Positions 52,888 through 61,213 of a stretch of 64,000 bases of DNA are shown here, one piece after another (within the stretch, counting starts at the first letter, position 1; each line of letters starts with the position of its first letter). The notes under the pieces were generated by a model. That model had not been told where the DNA came from and made no database searches. It saw only the letters and a program-made list of their open reading frames with translations. The position numbers and the translations under genes are program-made. Source of the stretch: Gammaproteobacteria bacterium (lineage in GTDB: Bacteria > Pseudomonadota > Gammaproteobacteria > Steroidobacterales > Woeseiaceae); NCBI GenBank assembly GCA_024639825.1, contig JAHEGH010000001.1, forward strand, positions 62,001 through 126,000, given 5' to 3'.

Positions 52888-55800
52888 AACACACAGAGAT
52901 CTCGCTCCATCGACCCGTCACGACCGTTGTAATTTTTGTAGCACTGGCTTTGGTCGGGCTGATTGCGTCACGGCTGTTACCTCTCGAAAAGTTCCCCGAC
53001 ATCGAATTCCCCGGCATCTTCATACAGGTTCCTTATGCCGGATCGACACCCGAGGAAGTAGAACGCCTGATTACGCGTCCGGTCGAGGAGGCCCTGGCGA
53101 CGTTATCTGGCGTCGAGCGTATGTACTCGAGTTCCAGCGAGGGACAGTCGCAAATATTCCTTCAGTTCGGCTGGGACCAGAGCATGGGTGCCAAAGGCAT
53201 CGAAGCGCGAGCCAAAGTCGATGGCATTCGCCACCTGCTGCCGGATGACGTTCGCAGGGTCTTCGTGTTTACGGGGTCTCTTGGTGATCAGCCCGTCCTG
53301 CAGCTGCGTATATCCAGTGAACGCGACCTGTCGGATAGTTACGAACTGCTCGACCGCGTACTAAAGCGCCGCCTTGAGCGTCTTGATGGTGTATCCCGTG
53401 TGGACCTGCAGGGCGTCGATCCTCGTGAGATTCGAATTCTGCTCAAACCCGACATGCTGGCGGCTTACGGACTCGATATCACGACAATTCGAGATCTGTT
53501 ACTCGGCAGCAACTTCGCGGTCAGCGCTGGAAAAATTACGGCGGGTGGCGAGCGCTTCAGTGTCCGTCCGAGTGGCGAGTTTTCGTCGGTTGAGGAGATC
53601 GAGGACCTGACTATCACTGCTGCGGGATTGCGGCTGCGCGATGTCGCCGACATCGAGTTGCGCACGCCGGAACGCAACTATGGGCGCCACCTGGACCGGG
53701 ACTATGCAATTGGCGTCGCCGTCAGCAAGACCACAGGGTCGAATCTTGTCGAGGTCACTGATCGCGTCATTGCAGAGGTCGAGAAGATCGGAAAACTGCC
53801 GCAGATGCAGGGCATTAATATTTTCTCGCTGGACAACCAGGGCGACAGTGTTCGCGAATCTCTCTCCGACTTGCTGGATGCTGGCTTGCTCGGCGGGTTA
53901 CTGGCGCTGATCGTTCTCTACCTGTTTCTGCGCCAGGTCACGACTACCCTGATTGTAACGGCATCAGTGCCTTTCTCCCTGTTGATTACACTCGGCGCAC
54001 TTTACTTCGCCGGACTGACGCTGAACATTCTGTCGATGATGGGCCTGATGCTTGCCGTAGGTATGCTCGTCGACAACGCTGTCGTCATCACCGAGAGTAT
54101 TTTTCGCCACCGCACCGAAAAGCCTGGCCAGCCATTCACATCGACAATCAATGGCGTCAAGGAAGTCGGGCTGGCCGTTATCGCCGGCACAATGACAACC
54201 ATTATCGTGTTCGCGCCCATGGTATTCGGCGTGCGAACGGACATGACCATATTTCTGACTCATGTTGCCGTAACAATTATCGTGGCCCTGCTTGCGTCAC
54301 TGCTGATCGCACAAACGCTGGTACCGATGCTCGCTGCACGCGTCGCCGTACCGCCGCAGCCGAAGACGGGCGCCTGGATCTCGCGCCTGACAAACCGCTA
54401 CGTTGCCGCCCTGAAATGGATCATTGGCCATCGCTGGTGGACGGCGCTGAGCATTTTGCTGATCTGCATCATTGGCATACTGCCAATGATGCTGGGGCTC
54501 GTGAAATTCGATATGTTCCCTCAGGATGTAGGGCGCCGCTTGTTCATGCCTTACCACGTTGAGGGACAGCATTCGCTTGAGCGAATTGAAGCGACTGTCG
54601 ACACGATTGAGGAATACCTCTACTCCCGCAAGGAGGAGTTCAATATTCGCTCTGTCTACAGCTATTATGATCAGGGTCGTGCAGAGTCCACAATCCTGTT
54701 GACCGAAGAAGAAGACGCAACCCTGTCGACGCGGGAGATCATCGAACTCATTGAAAAGGATCTTCCGTCTATCGCAATCGGCGAACCGAGTTTTCAGTTC
54801 GACCAGCAGGGCGGCGGCGATGGCTTTTCAATCCAGGTCAGCGGCGATTCGACCGAGATCCTGAACGAACTGAGCGTCGACATCGTACGTGCGCTATCGA
54901 CCGTTAAAGGCCTCAAGGACGTTCAGGCGGACGCAGAGTCGGGCGACCGCGAGATCCGTGTCACCATCGATCGGGCACGGGCGGCGAACTCAGGTCTGAC
55001 GACAGCCGAAATCGCACAGTCGATCGCAATTGCCATGCGCGGCGAAAACCTCAGGGAATTCCGTGACGACACAGGTGAGGTCGATGTGCGACTGGCATTC
55101 CGGGAGGACGACAAACAGAGTGTCGAGCAGCTCGCCGATCTCCCACTGTACACGCCTGACGGACAACGCATCACCCTTGGCAGCGTTGCCACAATGCACA
55201 TCAGCAAGTCACCGGATACGATTCAACGTACGGACCGGCAGACGGCCGTTATCATCTCGGCCAATCTCGAGGACGACGTCACTAGCGACGATGTGCGGCC
55301 GCGCGTAAAGAACCTGATGAGCCAGATCGACTTGCCACCGGGTTACAGCTGGAAGGAAGGCCGCGGGTTTGAGCGCCAGGACGAGACCGCGAGCATGATG
55401 ATGACCAATATCATTTTGGGTGTCGCGTGTATCTTTCTGGTTATGGCCGCATTGTTCGAATCACTGCTATTGCCGTTTTCCATTATTCTCGGCTCAATCG
55501 TGTTTTCCATCTTCGGCGTCTTCCTGTTTTTTGCGGCGACCGGCACAACGTTCTCGTTTATGGCGATGATCGGCATCATGATCCTGATCGGGGTAGTCGT
55601 GAATAACGGTATTGTGCTGGTTGATCACATCAACAACCTTCGACATGAAGGCGTGGCCAGGGAAGAATCGATTGTCATTGCAGGGCGGGATCGCCTGCGG
55701 CCTATCCTGATGACCGTTGCAACCACGATCGTTGGCCTGGCGCCCCTCGCCGTGGGCACTACGCAGGTCGGGGGAGACGGTCCTCCGTACTACCCAATGG

Positions 55801-55979
55801 CGAGGGCTATCATCGGCGGGCTGGCGTTCTCGACGGTCGTATCGCTGCTCGTCGTACCCGCTTTGTATCTTTACTTCGACAGCCTGGCTGCCTGGGGCCG
55901 AAAAGTCATGCGTACGGCCAGCAAACCAAGCAGTAAGAACCAGCTGAGCGAGCCACCGCCTGAGGTCACAACAACGTGA
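52884..55979 (+). CDS. RND-family efflux permease, second of pair (operon 2)
   Basis: This 1031-residue permease has TM4 GMLVDNAVVITESIFRHR and TM10 GVVVNNGIVLVDHINN. The periplasmic porter segments (PYAGSTPEEVERLITRPVEE and GVERMYSSSSEGQSQIFLQF) are typical of COG0841. Both operon-2 permeases have the VDN/VNN relay, so the pair shares the same deviation from AcrB. The C-terminal tail after the last helix (about 35 residues, ending PPPEVTTT) is encoded opposite the GlyGly-CTERM tail of the convergent gene, with a 109-base overlap. Confidence 0.92.
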   Translation: MKHTEISLHRPVTTVVIFVALALVGLIASRLLPLEKFPDIEFPGIFIQVPYAGSTPEEVERLITRPVEEALATLSGVERMYSSSSEGQSQIFLQFGWDQSMGAKGIEARAKVDGIRHLLPDDVRRVFVFTGSLGDQPVLQLRISSERDLSDSYELLDRVLKRRLERLDGVSRVDLQGVDPREIRILLKPDMLAAYGLDITTIRDLLLGSNFAVSAGKITAGGERFSVRPSGEFSSVEEIEDLTITAAGLRLRDVADIELRTPERNYGRHLDRDYAIGVAVSKTTGSNLVEVTDRVIAEVEKIGKLPQMQGINIFSLDNQGDSVRESLSDLLDAGLLGGLLALIVLYLFLRQVTTTLIVTASVPFSLLITLGALYFAGLTLNILSMMGLMLAVGMLVDNAVVITESIFRHRTEKPGQPFTSTINGVKEVGLAVIAGTMTTIIVFAPMVFGVRTDMTIFLTHVAVTIIVALLASLLIAQTLVPMLAARVAVPPQPKTGAWISRLTNRYVAALKWIIGHRWWTALSILLICIIGILPMMLGLVKFDMFPQDVGRRLFMPYHVEGQHSLERIEATVDTIEEYLYSRKEEFNIRSVYSYYDQGRAESTILLTEEEDATLSTREIIELIEKDLPSIAIGEPSFQFDQQGGGDGFSIQVSGDSTEILNELSVDIVRALSTVKGLKDVQADAESGDREIRVTIDRARAANSGLTTAEIAQSIAIAMRGENLREFRDDTGEVDVRLAFREDDKQSVEQLADLPLYTPDGQRITLGSVATMHISKSPDTIQRTDRQTAVIISANLEDDVTSDDVRPRVKNLMSQIDLPPGYSWKEGRGFERQDETASMMMTNIILGVACIFLVMAALFESLLLPFSIILGSIVFSIFGVFLFFAATGTTFSFMAMIGIMILIGVVVNNGIVLVDHINNLRHEGVAREESIVIAGRDRLRPILMTVATTIVGLAPLAVGTTQVGGDGPPYYPMARAIIGGLAFSTVVSLLVVPALYLYFDSLAAWGRKVMRTASKPSSKNQLSEPPPEVTTT

Positions 55980-56626
55980 GTATGCCCCGTTGTGACCGCA
56001 TCTCGCTCCGAGTCTTCGAGCGGCAGTAAGGCCAGTTCGGACGTTTCGTCCGGCCCGAAGCTCGCGAGGTAGGTGCCGTCGTAGGCATCGAACAGCTCAA
56101 TCAGGATGTCGTAGTTACCCGTCGGGTAGCCGGCTACGAGTTCCGTCTCGACGATGTAGTCATCATCACTCGTCGCGCCAAACAACGTGAAATCGTCCGT
56201 TGCTGCGTATTCATTCCACGGACCGTACTCATAACTCAGGTAGAGCACAGCGTAGACGTCGATAGCTGCATAGGTCGTGTCTGCATCGAATAGCAGGTCA
56301 ATGCCGGTGTAATAGCCGTCGCGATCCATGTCTGTAAACAGTTCGACGTCAGCATCGTAGAACCAGAAGTTCGGGTCTCCAGCCTGCGCTGCAGCCGCGC
56401 CGGTTTTCTGTTGCGCAGAACGCCTGTCCTTCGAGGTACGCCCGCCGGTTATCCGCAACTCGCCAAACTCATCAAATGAGATATGGCCATCCAGGACGCT
56501 GCCGCGCGTAATGCCCTTGCCCTGTGACGTCAGGCTCTGCCTGGGTTCTGGCGTCGTCTCTGCCAAGCTGATGGTCGCAAACAGCAGCAGGCTGATCGAT
56601 ACAAATATGCCGGTCGCGTTCTTCAT
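55871..56626 (-). CDS. Choice-of-anchor H-type exported protein with GlyGly-CTERM
   Basis: This 251-residue protein has a signal peptide (about 1-22), a linker, and a beta-rich acidic domain (about 85-205, with PNFWFYDADVELFTDMDRDG and YPTGNYDILIELFDAYDG) matching choice-of-anchor H proteins. The C-terminus is TSGGGSLSWFLLLGLLAV followed by a basic tail: a GlyGly-CTERM signal of the kind processed by rhombosortase. It is presumably sent out by type II secretion and handled at the membrane. The last 36 codons, holding the whole tail, lie opposite the permease 3' end. Confidence 0.83.
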   Translation of the reverse strand: MKNATGIFVSISLLLFATISLAETTPEPRQSLTSQGKGITRGSVLDGHISFDEFGELRITGGRTSKDRRSAQQKTGAAAAQAGDPNFWFYDADVELFTDMDRDGYYTGIDLLFDADTTYAAIDVYAVLYLSYEYGPWNEYAATDDFTLFGATSDDDYIVETELVAGYPTGNYDILIELFDAYDGTYLASFGPDETSELALLPLEDSERDAVTTGHTHVVVTSGGGSLSWFLLLGLLAVRMTFRPQAARLSK

Positions 56627-56758
56627 TACGGTGTCCTCTCATTGCTTAACACCATTTAGCACTTGCGACGCTGAATCGATGCTGAACCCTGTGGGCATCA
56701 GCACAAATGCGTGAGACCATGTTCAGCTTGCGTTCATCTGGCCGACACGAAACGAACG

Positions 56759-57643
56759 ATGTCTCTCGATAGCGAACATGAAAACATTCCCCGGGCTGCT
56801 TCATGGCTGCTGTTGGGCGTTGCCGGCGGACTTGGCCTCGACCTGTGTGCCAAAGAACTTTTGCAAACCTATTCGCTTGTGCAGTTCGTCATGCTGCGCA
56901 GCATTATCGCAATCTCGATCATGTTGGCCATTGCGCCTCGCTTTGGTGGCCTCAAGTCTCTCCGCACCCACGAGGCTGGGTGGCACGCCGTTCGCTCAGT
57001 ACTTGCCATCGGCGCAATGTTCGGGTTCTTCTACGGACTGGCACGCATGCCACTCGTTAATGCACTAACGCTCGGGTATACGGCTCCTCTGATAGTGACG
57101 GCGTTGTCGGCGATCTTTCTCGGCGACGAAGTTGGTTGGCGAAGATGGACCGCTGTGGTCATCGGCTTTGTGGGCGTGCTCGTGATGTTACGGCCTGGTC
57201 GCGGTGAGCTGTCGTTTGCCGCCATTGCCGTACTGATTGCTGCGTTTTGTTATGCGTGCCAGGCAATTACAGCACGGCGGCTCGGCGGAACCGAATCGAC
57301 ACTGTCCCTTTCGTTCTATGTCGTGATTGGCCCGCTCGCGGTGTCGTGCGCATTCTTTGACTCCGGTTCCTGGCTGACGCCTGACCTGCAGGGATGGATC
57401 CTCATCGTTGGTGCCGCGACGTGCTCCGTAGTCGCCTGGGTTGGATTTATTAATGGCTACCGCGCGGTATCGCCGGCGATTCTCGCACCGCTCGAATACA
57501 GCGCACTGGTCGCTGGAGCTATCGCAGGATTTATGATCTGGAACGAAGTGCCGGACAGGTGGGTCGTAATCGGCGCGCTGATTATTATCTCATCAGGTGT
57601 CTTTGTCATGTATCGCGGCGCGGCGCGCAAGGCGGAAGTCTGA
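56759..57643 (+). CDS. EamA/DMT-family transporter
   Basis: This 294-residue protein has ten transmembrane segments in two EamA repeats. The repeats are recognisable by PLVNALTLGYTAPLIVTALS with FLGDEVGWRRWTAVVIGFVG, and by SPAILAPLEYSALVAGAIAG with FMIWNEVPDRWVVIGALII. It is a drug/metabolite transporter of unknown substrate, probably an exporter. The ATG at 56759 is the natural start. A bidirectional terminator follows the stop codon. Confidence 0.88.
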   Translation: MSLDSEHENIPRAASWLLLGVAGGLGLDLCAKELLQTYSLVQFVMLRSIIAISIMLAIAPRFGGLKSLRTHEAGWHAVRSVLAIGAMFGFFYGLARMPLVNALTLGYTAPLIVTALSAIFLGDEVGWRRWTAVVIGFVGVLVMLRPGRGELSFAAIAVLIAAFCYACQAITARRLGGTESTLSLSFYVVIGPLAVSCAFFDSGSWLTPDLQGWILIVGAATCSVVAWVGFINGYRAVSPAILAPLEYSALVAGAIAGFMIWNEVPDRWVVIGALIIISSGVFVMYRGAARKAEV

Positions 57644-57661
57644 AAGCGGCTCACGGCAAAA

Positions 57662-57686
57662 AAAACGGGCCATCAAGGCCCGTTTT
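57662..57686. terminator. Bidirectional intrinsic terminator
   Basis: The stem AAAACGGGCC (57662-57671), loop ATCAA and GGCCCGTTTT (57677-57686) is a 10-bp perfect pairing with A and T runs on the two sides. It can end both the EamA transporter gene on the plus strand and the TerB-like gene on the minus strand. Confidence 0.88.
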
Positions 57687-57706
57687 CCTAAACTGTTTTT
57701 TAACGC

Positions 57707-58150
57707 CTATACGTCTCCGGCAACCAGCCCGGCTATCTGTGCCGGTGTAACATTCAGAGCGGCCACAATATTGTTAAAGAAGTCGACCTCGAGCCCACTG
57801 ACTGTCGAGTCACTGCGGAAGACATCCGCAAGAGCCTGTACGACTTCCGAACATTGCTTGTCGCTAAGTTTCTTTTGCGCACCGCGGAGGTATTTGACGA
57901 GTGTCGCTTCAGCGTAAAGTTCCGCGCGCGCCGCGACACGAATATCTGCCGAACTGAATTCTTTGCCCGTGTGTTCTTTGAGGATTTCCTGAATTCTCTC
58001 GACCTCAACGTGCTGGATACTTATGTCGGCATCCGCAGCTCGCGCCAACGTCATAAGCAGTACTTCCTGGAACAACTCATTCACATGGTCTTCGCTGACG
58101 TCGGAGCCACCGAACAACTTCAGTACGTAGTTGAGATCTGCAATTGCCAT
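57707..58150 (-). CDS. TerB-family protein
   Basis: This 147-residue all-helical acidic protein resembles the TerB (tellurite-resistance) fold, with ELFQEVLLMTLARAADADIS, then VEVERIQEILKEHTGKEFSS, and ALADVFRSDSTVSGLEVDFF. TerB domains bind divalent metal through acidic residues in paired helices. No other ter genes are present, so a tellurite role is unlikely; single TerB proteins have various or unknown roles. It stands alone between two terminator regions. Confidence 0.75.
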   Translation of the reverse strand: MAIADLNYVLKLFGGSDVSEDHVNELFQEVLLMTLARAADADISIQHVEVERIQEILKEHTGKEFSSADIRVAARAELYAEATLVKYLRGAQKKLSDKQCSEVVQALADVFRSDSTVSGLEVDFFNNIVAALNVTPAQIAGLVAGDV

Positions 58151-58304
58151 TATTTACTCTCTTTGATTTATTGCGGGCTGCATCCCGGGGCTGGCCGTTA
58201 ATAATAACCCACAAAATGCGTCGAATTGAAGGCATATTTACTACTTAAATTTTCGCTTGGAATTTGTTGATTTCCAAGGGATACTGGCTTCGGGCAAACA
58301 AACA

Positions 58305-58319
58305 AAAGGAGGTGATCCA
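58305..58319 (+). promoter_or_regulatory. Extended Shine-Dalgarno, 15 bases complementary to the 16S rRNA 3' end
   Basis: AAAGGAGGTGATCCA is the exact reverse complement of the usual 16S rRNA 3' end (TGGATCACCTCCTTT). The core GGAGG lies six bases before the ATG of a 26-codon frame. Most natural sites match only 4-7 bases, so this is exceptional. Confidence 0.75.
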
Positions 58320-58399
58320 TGTCTCGTGGGATAACGAAGGTATCTGAAAAACCTGTGGGTCTGACGCGATTGATGGAGCACCGCTACTCCCTTCGCTAG
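58319..58399 (+). CDS. 26-residue small protein or leader peptide
   Basis: The frame encodes MSRGITKVSEKPVGLTRLME then HRYSLR, a basic peptide with no signal or membrane segment. It follows the extended Shine-Dalgarno directly and is closed 29 bases before an intrinsic terminator. Part of the message could pair: TATCTGAAAA (58341-58350) with TTTTCAGATA (58406-58415). The reading may be a small protein, or a leader peptide that senses translation. I do not recognise a family, and no downstream gene on the same strand is in place to be attenuated. Confidence 0.5.
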   Translation: MSRGITKVSEKPVGLTRLMEHRYSLR

Positions 58400-58427
58400 C
58401 CATCCTTTTCAGATATTTGATTCCACG

Positions 58428-58457
58428 GAAAGCCGCAGCAATGCGGCTTTCTTTGTT
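58428..58457. terminator. Intrinsic terminator after the 26-codon frame
   Basis: GAAAGCCGCA (58428-58437), loop GCAA and TGCGGCTTTC (58442-58451) form a 10-bp perfect stem followed by TTTGTTT. It ends the small transcript on the plus strand. On the minus strand it follows the class V aminotransferase stop at once, so it may serve that gene too. Confidence 0.85.
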
Positions 58458-59704
58458 TACGCAGAGAGAATTTGTCGCAATGCGGCCAGTAATTCGTCAA
58501 TTTCTTCCGCACTGTTGTAGTGCACAGGCCCAACGCGCACTGCGCCGCCCGACTCGTAAATACCGAGCGTCTTCGCCACTTCTATCGCGTAATTGTGACC
58601 GTTCCAGACGAAGATATTCTGCTGCGCAAGAGACTCGGCGATAGGCGCCGGCGCGGCAGTCGCATGCGTAAACGAAACCGTTGGTACACGTCGATCCATG
58701 GCGTCGGCAGAAGAAATGCCCAGCACAGTGACCCCATCAATTGCGGCCAGGCCGTCAATCAAGTGCTCAGCCAGAGTCTTCTCATAGTCGAACAGCAATC
58801 CCATGGCCGCTCGCAGGGCTTCACGTCGGCCAGAGGCACCCGCCATCGATGTGCCGATCCATGCAAAATAGTCGATAGCTGCCTTGATGCCGGCAAAACC
58901 TTCGTGACTTTGCGTGCCGGTCTCGAAACAGCCGGGTAGTTCGGTCGGTGCCGGCCTGACTTTGTAAGGTTCCAGTTGCTCCAGCACTTCGCGACGACCC
59001 CAGAGAACACCCTGATGCGGACCGAAGAACTTGTACGGAGAACAGACGAGAAAATCACAACCTATCGCTTGAACATCTGTCATGACATGGGGCACGGACT
59101 GCACGCCGTCAATGAACGTCAGGGCACCGGCGGCCCTGGCTTTCGCACAAATCGAAGTAACATCGTTAATCGTGCCGGTAAGGTTGCTGGCGCCGCCCAC
59201 GCAGACAAGGCGCGTGCGATCGGTCAGCAAGTTATCAAGTTCGCTAAGATCGAACTCAAACGTGTCGGGACTGAACGACAGCCACTTAACCTCAAGGTTC
59301 AGATCGCGCGCCATCAACACCCACGGCCACACGTTCGCATCATGGTCCATCCGGGACAGGATGATTTCATCTCCGGCATCGAATAATCGACCGATCGAGC
59401 GCGACAGATGTAGCGTGATCGTCGTCATGTTCTGGCCGAAGATTATCTCGCTGCTCGACGGTGCGTTAAGAAAATCGGCCATTGCCTCGCGGGCGCTCTC
59501 GACAATCCTGTCGGCCGCAATCGACGAGGCAAAGTAACCACCCTGATTCGCGTTGGCCCCGAGAAGACAATCCGTCATTGCCTTTGCGACGCCGGCAGGC
59601 ACCTGGGTACCAGCGGGATTATCAAAATAAATACGGCGTCGGCCGTGGTCCTGGATGGCGAGCGCTGGAAATTGCGCGCGCACCGCAGCGAGATCAAAAG
59701 GCAT
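58457..59704 (-). CDS. Class V aminotransferase, cysteine desulfurase-like
   Basis: This 415-residue fold-type I PLP enzyme has the cofactor aspartate in ALTFIDGVQSVPHV and the lysine in CSPYKFFGPHQGVLWGR. Other features are RIYFDNPAGTQVPAGV at the N-terminus and GGAVRVGPVHYNSAEEID at the C-terminus, the layout of the cysteine-desulfurase-like TIGR01976-type subgroup. The catalytic cysteine loop of IscS is absent, so desulfurase activity is uncertain. The ATG at 59704 follows the upstream small gene's stop by 2 bases. Confidence 0.85.
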   Translation of the reverse strand: MPFDLAAVRAQFPALAIQDHGRRRIYFDNPAGTQVPAGVAKAMTDCLLGANANQGGYFASSIAADRIVESAREAMADFLNAPSSSEIIFGQNMTTITLHLSRSIGRLFDAGDEIILSRMDHDANVWPWVLMARDLNLEVKWLSFSPDTFEFDLSELDNLLTDRTRLVCVGGASNLTGTINDVTSICAKARAAGALTFIDGVQSVPHVMTDVQAIGCDFLVCSPYKFFGPHQGVLWGRREVLEQLEPYKVRPAPTELPGCFETGTQSHEGFAGIKAAIDYFAWIGTSMAGASGRREALRAAMGLLFDYEKTLAEHLIDGLAAIDGVTVLGISSADAMDRRVPTVSFTHATAAPAPIAESLAQQNIFVWNGHNYAIEVAKTLGIYESGGAVRVGPVHYNSAEEIDELLAALRQILSA

Positions 59705-59706
59705 GT

Positions 59707-59913
59707 CTATTCCTCGGCTTTGCCGCCCCATTTTTCGCGGTGGGCATCTTCTGCGCGCTGGCGGACTTTTGCGTGGCGCCGCGTCAGCAGTAGAGAGTTA
59801 GGATCGCAGACCTCGGCTTTAATAATGCCGAGATCGCTGGCGGCGTCGAACAGGCTGGGGTACCAGCGTTCCCAGTTAGGTAATCGCGCCTCAACTTTGT
59901 CACGAAGAGTCAT
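59707..59913 (-). CDS. Small hypothetical protein
   Basis: The protein has 68 residues from the ATG at 59913 (MTLRDKVEARLPNWERWYPS); a TTG at 59943 would add ten. It is soluble and highly charged, ending AEDAHREKWGGKAEE. The stop lies 2 bases before the class V aminotransferase start, so the pair is probably cotranscribed. I do not recognise a family. Confidence 0.55.
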   Translation of the reverse strand: MTLRDKVEARLPNWERWYPSLFDAASDLGIIKAEVCDPNSLLLTRRHAKVRQRAEDAHREKWGGKAEE

Positions 59914-59958
59914 GGGCGCAATGTAACCGAGCGCCCAAGCCAAGACAATGGGACCGCG

Positions 59959-60297
59959 CTAATCCTCGATCATATTCAACGAGAACAGTGCCACAACCAG
60001 GACCAGTGCGCCCGTTACGATGAGCTGCAGGGACGGCAGGCTTTCCGATAGCGATGGCACAAGGTCGCCCGGGATGCTCAGCAGCAGCGGGTACAAGCTC
60101 TTGACCAGTGCCGCCAGCGGTTGATACGCAACCAGACCACCCAGAAGCACCGCTGTCGGCATTATGATCCGCCGAATCCAGAGCTTGCGCCTGATCCGCC
60201 TGATAATTGTCTTGCTAAAACCGTCATCCGCAATCGGCGACGATTCGAACATCGACTCAAGCAAGCGGTCCTGTTCGTCTTTCATTCGCTCAGCCAT
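59959..60297 (-). CDS. Small membrane protein following the ECF sigma factor, candidate anti-sigma
   Basis: This 112-residue protein has a charged N-terminal half (MAERMKDEQDRLLESMFESS, then KTIIRRIRRKLWIRR) and two to three transmembrane segments. The start overlaps the sigma factor stop by 8 bases, which is the arrangement of many sigma/anti-sigma pairs. It lacks the His-x3-Cys-x2-Cys zinc motif of classical anti-sigma domains, so any anti-sigma role is inferred from position only. Confidence 0.6.
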   Translation of the reverse strand: MAERMKDEQDRLLESMFESSPIADDGFSKTIIRRIRRKLWIRRIIMPTAVLLGGLVAYQPLAALVKSLYPLLLSIPGDLVPSLSESLPSLQLIVTGALVLVVALFSLNMIED

Positions 60298-60841
60298 GTT
60301 GATGATCTTTGATGTCAAAACTTGTCCTGATCTTTTCTTTACCACGAAATATCACCGATTTCACGCTGCCAACCGGCATTGATGTCGCATCGCTGATCTC
60401 GCGATGCGACAGCCCACAGGCATACGACATAACCATGATTGCTCGTTCTTCCTCAGACAACACCGCGAGAAACCTGTCCAGGTCGGTGACTTCATCAGCC
60501 TGTAGCGCGTGTGTACGCGATTCGACCTCCGAGACATGACCAACCTGTTCCAGTATTTCTGCATAGCGTTTCGACTTGCGCTTCGATTGCAGAAAGGTCG
60601 TGTAGGCGACCTTTAGCAACCAACCGATAAACGAGCCACTGCCGGAGTAGGTGTGCAGCTTGTCCCACGCGCGCATGAAACACTCCTGTGAAAGATCGTC
60701 GGCCGCACTGAAATCCCCCGTCAGCTTGCGCAGGAAATTACGCACATGCGACTGGTGGCGGCGTATGAGCTCGCCGAAGGCCTGGGTGTCTTGCACGGAC
60801 ACCACCCTCGCTACAAGCTCGTGATCTTCTCCCGAGGCCAA
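60290..60841 (-). CDS. ECF-subfamily RNA polymerase sigma factor
   Basis: This 183-residue protein has sigma region 2 (about 20-90: FGELIRRHQSHVRNFLRKLT, then ADDLSQECFMRAWDKLHTYS) and region 4 (about 125-170: VLSEEERAIMVMSYACGLSH, then MPVGSVKSVIFRGKEKIR). There is no region 3. The start is a TTG with GAGGA nine bases upstream, close to the end of the DUF6249 gene. It probably controls its own operon. Confidence 0.9.
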   Translation of the reverse strand: MASGEDHELVARVVSVQDTQAFGELIRRHQSHVRNFLRKLTGDFSAADDLSQECFMRAWDKLHTYSGSGSFIGWLLKVAYTTFLQSKRKSKRYAEILEQVGHVSEVESRTHALQADEVTDLDRFLAVLSEEERAIMVMSYACGLSHREISDATSMPVGSVKSVIFRGKEKIRTSFDIKDHQHG

Positions 60842-60853
60842 GTCGAGGAATCC

Positions 60854-61213
60854 TCAGTCGTCTCGTTTGGCGAATTTATTGAGTATCAGGTAAGCGATAC
60901 CTATCACAAAGGGAAAACCCGCGATCCCAAGTAATGGCTGCGTCGCTTCCTCTTCAGGAACCGCAAGGCTGAACAACGCGATACCGATGGCTACCGCAAG
61001 CCAGATAATTCCGAGCCGGAAGTCCCTGTCCTTTGGTGCCTTCGGGTGCCCGAGCCGATCGATCAATTCCGGGCTCAAGTCGTGGCCCTTATCAAGCGCG
61101 ATACGAATCGTATCCTGCATCTCCCGGCGAGCGCGAAAACGCAGCCAGAAAAACAATCCCAACAACATAGCCGGCGCTATTACCCCCGCAAATCCAATCC
61201 ATTCACCTGTCAC
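60854..61213 (-). CDS. DUF6249-type membrane protein
   Basis: This 119-residue protein has an N-terminal transmembrane segment (IGFAGVIAPAMLLGLFFWLR), a cytoplasmic helix-rich part (MQDTIRIALDKGHDLSPELI), and two more membrane segments near the C-terminus. The layout and the ALDKGHDLSPELI block match DUF6249 proteins. The GTG start is backed by GAGGAG eight bases upstream. It is the first gene of the sigma factor operon; a sensor or partner role is inference. Confidence 0.75.
   Translation of the reverse strand: MTGEWIGFAGVIAPAMLLGLFFWLRFRARREMQDTIRIALDKGHDLSPELIDRLGHPKAPKDRDFRLGIIWLAVAIGIALFSLAVPEEEATQPLLGIAGFPFVIGIAYLILNKFAKRDD

Noticed and set aside
44061-55979. Heavy-metal (CusA-type) role for the RND permeases
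   Set aside because: I saw no methionine or histidine metal-relay motifs or other metal-resistance genes nearby; the COG0841 pattern is general.
58305-58319. Possible remnant of a 16S rRNA gene on the minus strand
   Set aside because: Only 15 bases match, with no further rRNA sequence on either side; a Shine-Dalgarno element explains it better.
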